Of a DNA stretch of 64,000 nt, positions 1-10,352 are shown piece by piece. Source of the DNA: Athripsodes cinereus (Eukaryota > Arthropoda > Insecta > Trichoptera > Leptoceridae); contig OX388307.1 of the NCBI GenBank assembly GCA_947579605.1, positions 29,799,237-29,863,236 of the forward strand, written 5' to 3'. The notes under the pieces were generated by a model. That model searched no databases, was not told the origin of the DNA, and saw only the letters and a list, made by a program, of their open reading frames with translations. Numbering within the stretch: position 1 is the first letter of the stretch; the number at the start of each line of letters is the position of its first letter. Made by a program: the position numbers and the translations under genes.

Positions 1-595
1 CCAGTCCTGATATATGCTTCTGAAACCTGGGTACTAACAAAAGCTCTAGAGAGATCCATTGCAGCATTTGAGAGAAGGATCCTCAGAACAATCTACGTTC
101 CTGTGAGAGATGGGTTAGTTGGAAGATATCGCGCTTCTGCGATAAACTCGCCCATTGCACAAATTTATTTGTCTGGTTCTGCAATGTTTGTGTTTTAATA
201 ATGTTTGTCTTTTTGTGCAATAAAGATTTTTATTATTATTATTATTATTAGATCATAATGGTTGGCGTCGTCGATACAACAAAGAGCTTTATGACATTTA
301 TGGAGAGCCCGATGTGATCAGCTCCATCAAGGTGGGGCGCTTAAGGTGGGCTGGTCACATAATCAGAATGGACGACGATAGCCCTGTAAAACGCCTCACA
401 CTCCTCACACCACAAGGACGAAGAAGACCAGGAAGACCCAAACTGCGATGGATGGACTCTGTCAGCGCCGATGCATCCACACTGCAAATAACTAACTGGA
501 AGACAAAAGCAAAGGATAGACGAGAGTGGAAGAGACTACTAGATTCAGCCAAGGCCCACCCAGGGCTGTCGAGCTCATGATGATGATGATGAAAG
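1..595 (+). pseudogene. LINE reverse transcriptase C-terminus (RTE-like), split
   Basis: Two pieces of one LINE ORF2 C-terminus. Positions 1-111 read VLIYASETWVLTKALERSI then AFERRILRTIYVPVRD in frame 1. Positions 250-580 continue in another frame with GWRRRYNKELYDIYGEPDV, then LRWAGHIIRM, the basic run RRRPGRPKLRW and DRREWKRLLDSAKAHPGL before a TGA stop. This order (SETW, RRIL, LRWAGH, GRPKxRW, W..LLD..KxHPGL) is what I know from arthropod LINEs called endonuclease-reverse transcriptase, probably the RTE group. An ATG/TGA microsatellite at about 577-592 is the element's 3' tail. The catalytic RT domain lies outside the window. The break is caused by the insertion at 112-249. Confidence 0.85.
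112..249 (+). mobile_element. Hairpin-tail LINE end inserted in LINE
   Basis: 138-bp insertion starting GGGTTAGTTGGAAGATATCG and ending in CAATAAAG plus an (ATT)n tail. It contains the stem TATCGC/GCGATA followed by CTCGCC. AGAT occurs on both sides (108-111 and 250-253) and is the likely target-site duplication; removing the insert plus one AGAT puts the flanking LINE reading frame back in register. Related tails lie at 2.88, 13.95, 14.2, 38.3, 43.5 and 44.1 kb. It could be a 5'-truncated LINE or a SINE sharing that tail. Confidence 0.8.
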
Positions 596-632
596 TGAGG
601 ACGAATTGCATGTTTATTATTATGTGGTATGT

Positions 633-674
633 CTGTTGGTTACTTCACTTGTAGGAGATGCCGTGATGGTGTAG
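633..674 (+). repeat. Family A repeat, 3' end only
   Basis: Short piece with TTACTTCACTTGTAGGAGAT then GCCGTGATGGTGTAGTAGG, matching the end of the full family A copy at 40821-41070. No coding content. Confidence 0.65.
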
Positions 675-844
675 TAGGTACATAGAAATAGAATGCTAAT
701 AATAAATGTGCGCTTATTTTGTTGTAATGTGCTTGTACGAGCGGGTATTTATAAATATAATGATGTTTCAAAGCGATTTAAATATCCGACTGGTATGAGA
801 TATATATTTCACTTTGTGTAAGGAACTTATTTATATTACAGGAA

Positions 845-1260
845 AATATTTCCAGATATTCAAGAGCGGAAGATACTTAGCTTTGAAAACAAGTGTTTTA
901 GAAGGATTTTGGATGTCAAATGGTATGAACATGTAACAAATGATGCTGTGCGCCGGGGCACCCAACAGAGACCTGTAATCTCTGTAATACAGGAGAGACG
1001 ATGGTCCTGGCTGGGACATGTTTTGAGAATGCCTAATGATAGTTGGCCAAAAAGAGCATTGTTCTTCCGTCCGCAGGGGTTCCGTCGGCCCGGGCGTCTC
1101 TCTTTCACAATACACCGTTCCTATGACAACGATATCAGAGCGCAGGGAATGTCGTGGAAAGAGGTGACGCAATTGGCGCAGAGACGCTCTGAATGGAGGA
1201 GGCTTGTTTCTGCCCTGTGCTCCCGAGAGGAGCGTTGAGGGCGATGATGATGATGATGAT
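845..1260 (+). pseudogene. LINE C-terminus with GAT tail
   Basis: Open frame from about 850 to the TGA at 1236-1238: ERKILSFENKCFRRILDVKW, then RRWSWLGHVLRMPNDSWPKR, FRPQGFRRPGR and RRSEWRRLVSALCSREER. The arrangement (basic-aromatic FRRIL, W.GHVLRMP, RRPGR, WRRLV) marks a LINE ORF2 C-terminus of a different lineage from the one at 1-595. The 3' tail is (GAT)n at 1241-1260. The piece is 5'-truncated at about 845. More decayed relatives lie at 17950-18115, 39330-39810 and 45668-45993, all on the minus strand. Confidence 0.82.
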
Positions 1261-1332
1261 TTCAAGATATATTTTTGCATTCGTTCATACTATAACGGCA
1301 TTTCTCACAAATGTGAAAATCAGCGGACTAAT

Positions 1333-1432
1333 TGTCTGTGATAAACATACAAATCATCCTCTCCGTGCCAACAGAAGTCAACGCGTTCAGAATAGGTAGC
1401 AGACCTTATCGCTGAAGTGAAGATTTTGAATG
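1333..1432 (-). repeat. Family A repeat, partial
   Basis: Minus-strand copy of the middle of family A. Read in reverse it gives TTCAGCGATAAGGTCTGC, then TTGGCACGGAGAGGATGA and ATGTTTATCACAGAC, matching 40920-41010. Confidence 0.7.
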
Positions 1433-2639
1433 TCTGTTGATTATTTTTTTCTAAATAATATCTAATATATACATATTGAATGAACATTTTAATGAATACG
1501 TAGGTACCTTGTAAAGGACAGTCAAAAACTTATGAAGAGTGAGGGACCTATTCTTTTCTGGGAAATCCACGGGACAAGACAAGATAAATTATTGTTTTCA
1601 TGTATACTTGTTATATCTATTGATCATACTATTTATTACAAAATGCATTTTTATTATTTCATTGTGGTACATTTATCTCATTAAACAATTAAATAAAAAG
1701 AGCGGTTGACAGGTGACAAATGAATTTTCCGCCATTTTCACAAACACAATCAAAATAACTGGCCATAGATAACATCTTTTGAGATTAAAATAACAATAAT
1801 AAGAACATTAACATGTGATGTCAGGCAGTGTCACAGATAATTATGCATAAACTCATAGCTTTATTAACAAAACAAAATATCATTAGAACAAAAACAACAA
1901 GATAATATTATAACAACTGAGAAATTACCATTCAAATTTGTTTAAAAACCGTAACAGCGTCTTATTTGATAATCTGTCAAATAGAACGCTTTGTTATTGA
2001 ATTTTAATCTATGGTCATTACATATGTCGTTGACTGATACGTTACATAGATAGGTACCTACTCACTGATGTATGAACTACGGACTTCAAAACATTAACTC
2101 GCAAACAATCACACACATCCAATTAAATAATGATTATTTATAAGATTAAGGTAACAGATAACACACAATAATAGATATATTATTAAGAATAGTTAGTTGA
2201 ATATAAAATATTTACCATCTTTGCACAAGGAACGTAATTTTGAACGTGGAAACGTGAGGAAACGACCAACAAACACGATATTATATTGTTACTGCCATAA
2301 TATTATTAGTATTGCAAAGAGAAAATTTCAAAACACAAATATCAGCTATTCGTTACGTATTACTATTAAACTATGTAGTTCATTTAGAGTTGATAACTCA
2401 ATGCAGAGCCAAGTTATTGATAGCTCATACATTATCTGTGATGAATAGCAGAAATGTTGATATTTTAAATAACGTACGCTCGTCGAGTTGTACGAAACAA
2501 ATGACTGAGTGGTTTGAAAAGTTTTTCTTTGTTTTTCTTGTCAGTTTTAATAAAATCAACTTTCCTAAGTACCGACTAGACATGTTTACAACAATTTATA
2601 TATCCTTTTTTTATTCATTTCAAGCAAACTAACTGCATA
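1433..2639. other. AT-rich non-coding stretch
   Basis: Very AT-rich, with short chance open frames around 2197-2632 that show no known motif. No element ends recognised. TAGGTACCTA-type motifs occur near 2050. Confidence 0.5.
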
Positions 2640-2740
2640 TAAAAAACATGCAAGCCGTCCTCTCCGTGCAATAAAAGTTAAGTTATTCAGCATAGGTGGC
2701 GTATCTGTTCGCTGAATTTAATGCAGCAATTACCACTTTA
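2640..2740 (-). repeat. Family A repeat, partial
   Basis: Minus-strand family A middle: ACATGCAAGCCGTCCTCTCC, then AGCATAGGTGGC and CGCTGAATTT. Same segment as at 1333-1432. Confidence 0.7.
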
Positions 2741-2877
2741 ATAAACTATCCGCATTTGAATTGTATAACTAAAATAATTTTATTGTGCTTTTTAATGATT
2801 AATAATATTATAATCTATGAATAGCAAAAAATAAAATAAAATAATAAAGAAATGGTTAAGTACTATAATACTACTAT

Positions 2878-3012
2878 GGGTTAGTTGGAAGAGATCGCGC
2901 CTTTGCGATAAACTCGCCCTCTGTATATTGATTGTATTTAATTTGAATGTATACCTTTTATGTAATTGTTTTTTATCAATGTACAGTAAAGAATGAATAA
3001 ATAAATAAATAA
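2878..3012 (+). mobile_element. Hairpin-tail LINE end
   Basis: Starts GGGTTAGTTGGAAGAGATCG, has a short hairpin GATCGC...GCGATA followed by CTCGCCCTCTG, and ends in a (TAAA)n run. ACTACTA occurs just before and again just after (near 3019), a possible 7-bp target duplication. Confidence 0.75.
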
Positions 3013-3015
3013 TAA

Positions 3016-3889
3016 TAAACTACTAACGCCATCCAGTGAGAAAGTCATGTACTATAATGATGATTTATATTATTTTTATGACTGCTACCTATTGACATAG
3101 TACTTATCGTTTATTAGGTAGCCACACTTAAACCATACATACCTACAACTCAATCTGTATACAAGTGTATTATATGTGCATTATATTATTATTAGTCTAT
3201 ACTATTTTTATGAACTAGTTTTATGAGTGGGGAAACTAGTGCAAGAACGTACTACACGATATTCTTTATTCAGTATAATGTTAAGTATTTACTCGTTCAT
3301 CCAATAATCGTTAATTAACGAAGTTAAAAATGTAGTTAAGTTTTGAGTAGATTTCCGTCAAATTGTAAAATTAATTTAGATGCTAGAACAGCTCCCAAAA
3401 TCACTAAATTAACGAAATAAAGGTCTATAGAATACCTAATATTTTATTTATTATTTCACGTTACTGTTTAGTAAAAATGACGTCATTTTGCTGGCATAAG
3501 TGTGATTGTGTGCAGCACAGAGACCAAGCAAGTGTCAATTTCGTTGCTAAGATACACAATAGTTACGAAAATTAACACTTTGGCGCACCATCGTCTGCAC
3601 CCGAACGCTAGCGGAGCGGGAACGTGACGCGATAGTGTGTTGTTGACTCAGGCCTCTGAACTTACCTACCATTTTGAAAAAGTATTTTGTATTTGAAATA
3701 CAAAAATTCAAAAGTACCTATTTGTATTTTGTGTTTAAATTTGTGTGTGCACATCTCTGGTTTTAACCCAGAACAGTTTTTGTTTAGTGGGGCAATATAT
3801 TCTATAATGTGTTTATTTATGTTTGTTTGTATGTACTATTTTGGAATATTTAAAAAAAAATCAACTTAGACTTATTTAGCTAAACCCAT
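3016..3889. other. Unassigned non-coding stretch
   Basis: AT-rich with one more GC-balanced patch at 3540-3660. The open frame at 3687-3869 has no recognisable domain. I see no element ends. Confidence 0.4.
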
Positions 3890-5450
3890 AACAAAAAAAT
3901 ACATACTACAGGGATCAATGTTTAAACTCGTATTTTTAAATCAAATTGACCAGAGACTTTATGAATTATTTATTCGAATTAGGTCAATGAGTGATTTTTT
4001 GATGCTATTTTTTAAAATATCAAATCGCTCAAGCATTGTTAAAAGACTATTCCAACGCGATTTGCAGTTAAACAATAAATTAAGTTCTCTTCCATGTTCC
4101 TTTTCAATATAGTTTTGAAGCATAGTATCATTCTTCAAAGATACTCTTTTAAAAATAAGAACCACTACGAACTTTCTTTACGACTTCATTAATATTCCGG
4201 TTAGAGGGTATCTTTTCCCGGATTATTTTTGTTCCCGGGAAACGGGAAATTTTAAAATGAATTTCCCGGGAATCCCGGGAAATTCATTATTATATTTATA
4301 AATATTCAATTTTCAACAAATTTGGTATAAAAACTCTCATAACTTGTTGACCCTTGCAAACATTTTGATTTGATAAAAAAAAAAACAAATTTTTGTTACC
4401 AATATAAGTAATTTACTTAAAAAAAACTAAATAGCTGACTGACGAGATTTATTTAGGTACTCTATGTTATATCAAAATAAAAATTGTTTACAAAATATAT
4501 AAACTTTTAATTTTTGATCATCCTATCAAGCAAAAAAATGTTATGGATTTTGGCAAAGCTTTTTAAAGATTTTTGACTTTAAAAAATGAGAAATTTCGAC
4601 AAAAAAAGATTTTTTATATCGGTTAATATCCATGAATAAAACAAAAAAAAAATGACAGTTGGCTGCACTAATATTTTAAAGAACTATCTAACTTTTCGAA
4701 ATATGTAAAAAAAAAACATGAAAAATTGTAGGATTCTTATACATTGTCGGCCTAACACACCTCCGATTTCGAATTATATTTAGAATAATTATGCTTCTTT
4801 CAAACGAATACATTGAAGCTATAATTAAGTTTTTTTTTTTAAAGTATAACACTTATATTGGTAATTAATATTATTTTTCATATTTTCATATCAAAATATT
4901 CGTCAGCTTCTACAAGTTTATCACGACTATTACAGTTAACTAAACAAAGATTTCGGTATCGGTATGGCAATCTGCATGACTGATAATTTGCATTTTTTCC
5001 CGGGAAAGGATTCGTTTTTTTCCCGGGAAACGGGAAATAAAAATTAGAGGGTTTTCCCGGGAATTCCCGGGAGTAACCCTCTAATTCCGGTCATTGGTCA
5101 AACTCACCATTACCGATTTTAATGACTAATCCTGAGTCCAGTTCTCCATTATCACCATCCAAATCATCAATAAAGGCGATAGCCGTTTATGTATTAAATA
5201 AATAAATAAATAAATAAAATATCATCACTGATAGGTTCATTTGCAGGTATTTTTTATACAATAAATCACAAACGGCTAAGTGAATACCGTGTGCAAAAAA
5301 GTTTTCCAACTGTAATTTGGACCATCAGTAAATATTGCCAAAATATCGTTTTCTAGTGAGATATCGAACTCAGATTAACGCTCTTTTTAGATACTAACAC
5401 AAGCTTCGGCTGTCAGTGATTCATTGATGTGCTTGAGTCCCAAATATTTG
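3890..5450 (-). pseudogene. hAT-superfamily transposase remnant
   Basis: Read on the minus strand from 5450 downwards. First comes ISLENDILAIFTDGPN, the D1-type TDG motif. Next is FFAHGIHLAVCDLLYKKY, the HGIHLAVCD block typical of ZBED1-like hAT transposases. An acidic linker follows (IDDLDGDNGELDSG), then INEVVKKVR. The end, at 3959-4165, reads CKSRWNSLLTMLERF and KNSIKKSLIDL, the conserved TRWNS block. Frameshifts and stops are spread throughout, an A/T simple repeat interrupts 5189-5220, and a complete non-autonomous hAT element sits at 4202-5083. The C-terminal dimerisation region is missing or unrecognisable. It is a dead transposon gene, not a host gene. Confidence 0.85.
4202..5083. mobile_element. 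Non-autonomous hAT element, CCCGGG-rich, copy 1
   Basis: 882 bp. The ends are TAGAGGGT... and ...ACCCTCTA, fitting the hAT terminal pattern YARNG. A perfect 8-bp duplication ATTCCGGT flanks it (4194-4201 and 5084-5091). Both subterminal regions are packed with CCCGGGAA/TTCCCGGG palindromes, possible transposase-binding sites. The interior is AT-rich with no usable open frame. It interrupts the hAT transposase remnant at 3890-5450. A second copy lies at 62741-63550. Confidence 0.92.
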
Positions 5451-5470
5451 ACTTATTGTATAATTGTATG

Positions 5471-5548
5471 AATCCCGAAAATCCCGGGATTTCTTAAATT
5501 TAATCCCGAAAATTTCGGGACTAAAATACGACCGGGATCGAATCCCCT
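5471..5548. mobile_element. Tiny CCCGGG-rich segment between 9-bp repeats
   Basis: 78 bp rich in ATCCCGGGAT-like words, flanked by AATTGTATG at 5462-5470 and 5549-5557. The outer ends match only weakly as inverted repeats (AATCCCGAAA against AGGGGATTCG). It may be a very short hAT derivative, or the 5' terminus of the decayed hAT transposon just below it. Confidence 0.5.
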
Positions 5549-5557
5549 AATTGTATG

Positions 5558-6433
5558 TTGTCATTCTCTGTATGGTAGTGTCAAAAATTTGTACTTTTAA
5601 TTTTGTAATGTCTTGTAAAACCGTAGATAAACAAATTATTACTTGTAACTTATACGGTTCAATATTCTGTATCAACAAATTAAACAAAAACAAGATGGTG
5701 GCACTAAAAAAATCAGCTGATCATTTCTGGGTAATTCAAAAATAGAACGACAGTTGAATTTACACGGGCTTTTCCTGCTTGGTGGCGTTCCTATATCAAT
5801 TTTAATGCAGATAAATTTATCTATGGAAATATTTAAAAATACACAGTATTCTGAGAAATGTTTTAAACATAATTATAATGCGGTTCATTGAAACGTAAGT
5901 GTTTTACACGTCTTATCAATTTCTATGTATCTAATGTAGGTCGACGCCATGTTGCGACTGATTGGATCAAGAAGTGTTGTCTATTAATTAATTACATCAA
6001 TTTATTTATAGTATTCTGTTTAGGTACAAATATTTAAAATTAGACCTATTAAATGTGCTATCATTAGTTGTACTCATAAATACGGAATAATTACTATTAA
6101 ATAGTCTAATATTATAAATTTTATTATATTAGATCCGACTTAGTAGCAAATTACTTACAAAGAAGGAAATAGCATAATTCTTTTTTAATTCTAAATTAGA
6201 ATTAAAATTAAGGCCGCACGTATTTCCACTGCCACAGAAAATAGAAAAAAAAATCTTTTTTTTCTTTTTTCTTTTTCCATGGTGTTGCAATATAAAAAAA
6301 ATTAATAGAAATGAAATTGTAACATTGTTTTTTTCTAATAATGCACTTCAAAAATTAGGATTCACTAAAAATAACAGGGAAAATAAATAATACACCAATA
6401 ATAATAGTTTTGAACTAGAAATTATGATTTATA
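5558..6433. other. Unassigned non-coding stretch
   Basis: AT-rich. The open frame at 5551-5745 has no recognisable domain. A short T/C-rich run lies at 6255-6275. No element ends seen. Confidence 0.4.
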
Positions 6434-6900
6434 CAGACCATTAAAGGATGACGTCACAGAAAAATGTTTGGAGGTCCACAACGGAACAAAAACAAAACAA
6501 ACAAAAAGGTGGTTACTCTTTCTAACTGCGCTGTTCTAAAACAAATACAAAGCAAACAAAAAGGTGGTATCTCTTTCTAACTGCGCAGTTCTAACTATGC
6601 GTGAAAAAGAGAACATGCTATCTCAGATAGTAAATTATTTCAAAGAAGAGCGTTGTCATGTCGGTATTATCCTTCCGACTGTCAGTATTACAAAATTACT
6701 CAATATTAGGTGGAACGCCTAAAGAATACCTAATGATAAAAAAAACTGTCAGTGTCGACTTTGTTATTATTTTGTCGTCTGACTTTCGTTTTTTTCTCTT
6801 ATGGCATAACATCCTACAATGATGATTTGCGCAATCTGACTGTTTGCCCCCCAAGCAAAAGCAAATCCATAGACAAGACCACGTGACCTTTAATGGTCTA
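6434..6900. mobile_element. Candidate inverted-repeat element
   Basis: AGACCATTAAAGG at 6435 is matched by CCTTTAATGGTCT ending at 6899, a 13-bp inverted pair with related GACGTCAC/CACGTGAC sequence just inside. An internal near-tandem duplication of about 56 bp (6485-6538 and 6540-6595) carries AACAAAAAGGTGG and TCTTTCTAACTGCGC twice. I could not fix a target-site duplication. Confidence 0.5.
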
Positions 6901-7906
6901 TTACATTTTCTGACTTTTTAATTGATTTTAACACAAATCACTCGTTACGGGTGGATTGCCGGTAATAAAAAAAAATGATTTTAACGCCACCTGGTGGATA
7001 ACCCAGACTCTGGAATCGCACTTGTCACTTGCAAAAATCGCGTATTTTCACGGCCACAGAAAAAAGAATTTTGTCGTGCGCTAGTGACAACTGTCACGAA
7101 AGTGAGGTTAGTTGGTGAGTTGATGTTGTTGATAATATGTGGAATATTACTGCCAGATGAGATGATTGTAAGATCACTTCTCTAAGAACGCATGAATCTC
7201 GTTCAAAATTAACTTCATTCATAAAGCTCAGTTTGGGAGCCTGAGGGGGGGGGGGGTTTCTTCATAACTTTTCCACATTTTTGTAAATAATGGGAAAGTT
7301 TCAAAGATGCTGTAGATTTGGTTACAATGCAAAACTCGTCAAAGGAGGAACTGATTGTTTCCACAGGTGGTCAAACAAATAATATAATATTATCTATTCA
7401 AGTACATGAATAACAATGCAGGCCGCATTCTTTTCTTTGTATCTGAGATTGTTTGTAATTTAATAATGTACTTTTATCACATATTTATTTTGATTTATAG
7501 ATTCCTTGAGGATGATCACGTTAGCCGCTTGTGGATTCCAAATATAAGGAGAGTTAATCCTAAACCAAATATACACTCTTAAGTATGCTCCTAACATTTT
7601 GAAAAATATTGCTTCATAACAAACAGAACAGGACCAAGGCAATTAAACCTGGTGCGTAACCGCTAAAATTGGACTTTCCAAAACACCTTCAAAAAGTAGA
7701 GAAAGATAAAACGCATCGGCTATTCGTCAGTAACAGAAATTACTGTCACTGTCAAATAATGACAGTTTTGACTTTGAAGTATTTTACAGTAAATAATGTA
7801 AACAAAACGGCATGGTTTTGACGTCTGTCAATTCAGTGGCTATACGTAAGGAATTTTATGTAAAGATAAACAAAGCCGCTGTTTTGACGTCTGTCAATAT
7901 TGGCAG
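6901..7906. other. Unassigned stretch with G tract and short duplication
   Basis: Contains a run of 12 G at 7245-7256. A sequence ending TTTTGACGTCTGTCAAT occurs twice (about 7814-7832 and 7880-7898), each after an AAACAAA-rich lead. The open frames at 6994-7185 and 7460-7642 show no domain. Confidence 0.4.
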
Positions 7907-8230
7907 CAATGTGACCAGATTTGGTAGTTTCCTACTTTTTTGGTAGTGTTTGAGGCATTTGCAAGAATGTTTAGTAGTTTTTAGTAGTTTTTTTTGGCAG
8001 TTTTTGTATTTAGATGGCAAATTATCGGGTACTTGGGAAAAGTACCCGATACTTACTGATCAAAAATAATTGTCGGTACAAATACCGGATACATTTTAGA
8101 AAAATGTACTGCGAGAAAATATAAACCGAGGAGTTCTTGAAATACTTCTAATTCCTATACCATTTTAAGAATTTAGTAGTTTTTGACTTCCCCATTTAGT
8201 AGTTTCTGAAAATAAAATTTGGTCACACTG
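7907..8230. mobile_element. Non-autonomous hAT element, CARTGTGACCA ends
   Basis: 324 bp. Ends are CAATGTGACCAGATTT and the complement of CAGTGTGACCAAATTT. A perfect 8-bp duplication ATTGGCAG flanks it (7899-7906 and 8231-8238). Inside are repeated TAGTAGTTT words and a small palindrome GGGTACTT...AAGTACCC near 8028-8049. Non-coding. Confidence 0.9.
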
Positions 8231-8238
8231 ATTGGCAG

Positions 8239-9802
8239 TCGTAATGTCCGATGACATTACTTATTACGTTTTCGGTTAGTTTGCTTTATGAGAAGGCAAA
8301 CTTTCAATGCTTGAATAGTGCAATATCATTTAAACATTTGTCATCTTGTATATTTCATGTTTTATAGGTATGTTCCCGTAAAAAGAGCATTAAGCTCGTA
8401 TATTTTGTCTGAGAACAAAGTAATTTCCATAACCGGATAAAGTGTAATAAATCGATTAGACCATGGGTGGCCAATCTTTTCAGCAGCCGGCCCAAATTTC
8501 AGAATGAGATTTCCTACCGGGCCGCACAACAATATACTCCAAATATGGAACATTTGATAACTTAACTTCTACCCCCCCTTCGTCGCTAAATTTTCAAAAT
8601 GGTATAGGAATTTGAAATGTTTCAAAATTCCTCGGTTTTCTTTTAGAATATTTTCTCAAAATACCTCTTTCAAAAAAGTATCGGGTACTTATACCGACTT
8701 TTATTAAAAAAAGTGTGTAATAGTTAACCATAAACAAGTTTTGCAATTTCTCTATGGAAAAGTTCACCATAGATAAATTTTATAATTTCCTTCTTTTTTC
8801 TATGTAATTACGGACAAAATAGCATGGACCTAAATAGAGTAATGGACAGACACTTTGGTAAACATTTTGTAGCTGCGCGGGGAGGGGAATGACGAAATAA
8901 ATTTTGTTCGGTGCGTCGCATTTGGGCTGCGTTCAGACAGTCACCGAGTGATCAGTCGACGACGCATATTTTGAAAGTACCTATACAATGCCAGAACGCA
9001 TTGATAGTGTTCATGTACTGTATGTTACTATGTTTTCAAAATGTGTAACAAAATAAGAATTATAGTCTCAGAAAATATACTCGATTTCTGTGTAATTGTC
9101 ATTTATAATTTCTGACGCTGATTCAGTGAATTCGTTTGGATAAATTTAGGATATAAACTTGTAACAAGTATTTGGGAAGTATACAAGCTCAGAAAGTTAG
9201 ATAATGGAATAATTAAAAAAAAAAGTATAAAGCAATTAGTTATAAACTAATCAAGTAGTTATTACTTTAACTGTTAATTTTAAAGATACCTATTAAAATA
9301 ATTTATTCCTTCGTTAGAGCCAAAAATATTTTTATCATTTAAAAGAAACACAAAAGTACTTGAATGCTACTATTAAAAGGCGCCAGTCAAATAATAATAA
9401 AAATATTAATTATTTAAATATATTCATAATTTACGTCTTTTACACGTCGGCGAATTTAAGAAATTATAACAAAAAGTAAATCCAAAAAAAAAAAAATTTT
9501 AAAAGTTATAAAAGCAATAAAAATAATAATAAAAAGACGTAAAAAATAATGGCGCCATTACGATAACATTGGGTCATAAAACGCTCTAAGTTATTCACGA
9601 TTATCCGGATTACATTCACCACTCACTGCAACTTCATGGTCGTTCAGGTCAAACGACGCCGAGTGACATTTATGCTCCCGTGAACCAACCCTTGTATGTT
9701 TAGTTGTTTTAAAAATGTTTCAAGTTTTTGCACATCAGTTGAATTTTTCATATCGGTTTTTGTTTTTATATCTAGAAGAATAGGAATCATCTTATGATTA
9801 AC
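8239..9802. other. Unassigned stretch with possible decayed hAT end
   Basis: At 8461-8530 the sequence GGGTGGCCAATCTTTTCAGC and a nearby GGGCCGC resemble ends of GGCC-rich hAT elements, but no partner end was found. 8580-8700 shares GTATCGGGTACTT-type words with the element at 7907-8230. The rest is AT-rich with no gene. Confidence 0.35.
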
Positions 9803-10352
9803 ATGGTGATGTGCGCTATAAATGGTTGTGGTTATAAATCCAATCCAACTTTCGCAGGAAACAGGATTGTCATATTTTCGGTAAGTTGTTTTGTATTGTA
9901 GTTTTTATCTTAATATATTGCGATTTTAAAGTCGTTTATATTATAATTCGTATACTTATAAATGATCATAATAATGTTATAAACGTTCTATATAATTATC
10001 TGTCCTTATTCTCCTATATCTACACATGTAACTTGTTTTCCATTCTGTCATCTGACAATACAAAGAACCTACAATCTGATGTTTGGTTTGTTTACCCGTT
10101 AGAATGAAATGTTTCATGCATACAAATCTGATCAGGTTAATGATATTATCGCATGTTTATAAACAAAATCATTTTTTGTAGTTTTCCAAAGGATCCAGAA
10201 AGGAGAAACTGGACATTATCCAATATTTGACACCAAGTAAACGTAGTGTTTTGTGTTCAAAACATCTCGTTTTTCTGCGAGGTTGGAGAAAAACGTCATT
10301 CTTACGAAATATCCTGAGTTTCCCGCTCATTTGCAAGTTCGTGTGTTTTATA
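9803..10352 (+). pseudogene. THAP-type zinc-finger remnant with likely intron
   Basis: From the ATG at 9803 the frame reads MVMCAINGCGYKSNPTFAG, then NRIVIFS, and meets GTAAGT at 9881. A TTTTTTGTAG acceptor ends at 10181. The next segment holds PKDPERR in one frame, PSKRSVLCSKHL in another and EKNVILTKYPEFPAHLQ in a third. C-x4-C near the start, FPKDPERR and CSKH are the C2CH landmarks of THAP domains, found in host proteins and in P-element-derived transposases. Three frames for one ~90-residue domain argue for a pseudogene, though phase-0 splicing gives an uninterrupted short frame of altered sequence. No downstream transposase was recognised. Confidence 0.5.

Noticed and set aside
2197..2632. 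Two overlapping frames as small genes
   Set aside because: AT-rich, no domain, no start or splice context; chance frames.
8461..8540. hAT terminus (GGGTGGCCAATCTTTTCAGC)
   Set aside because: No partner end or 8-bp duplication was found, so only noted in the surrounding stretch.
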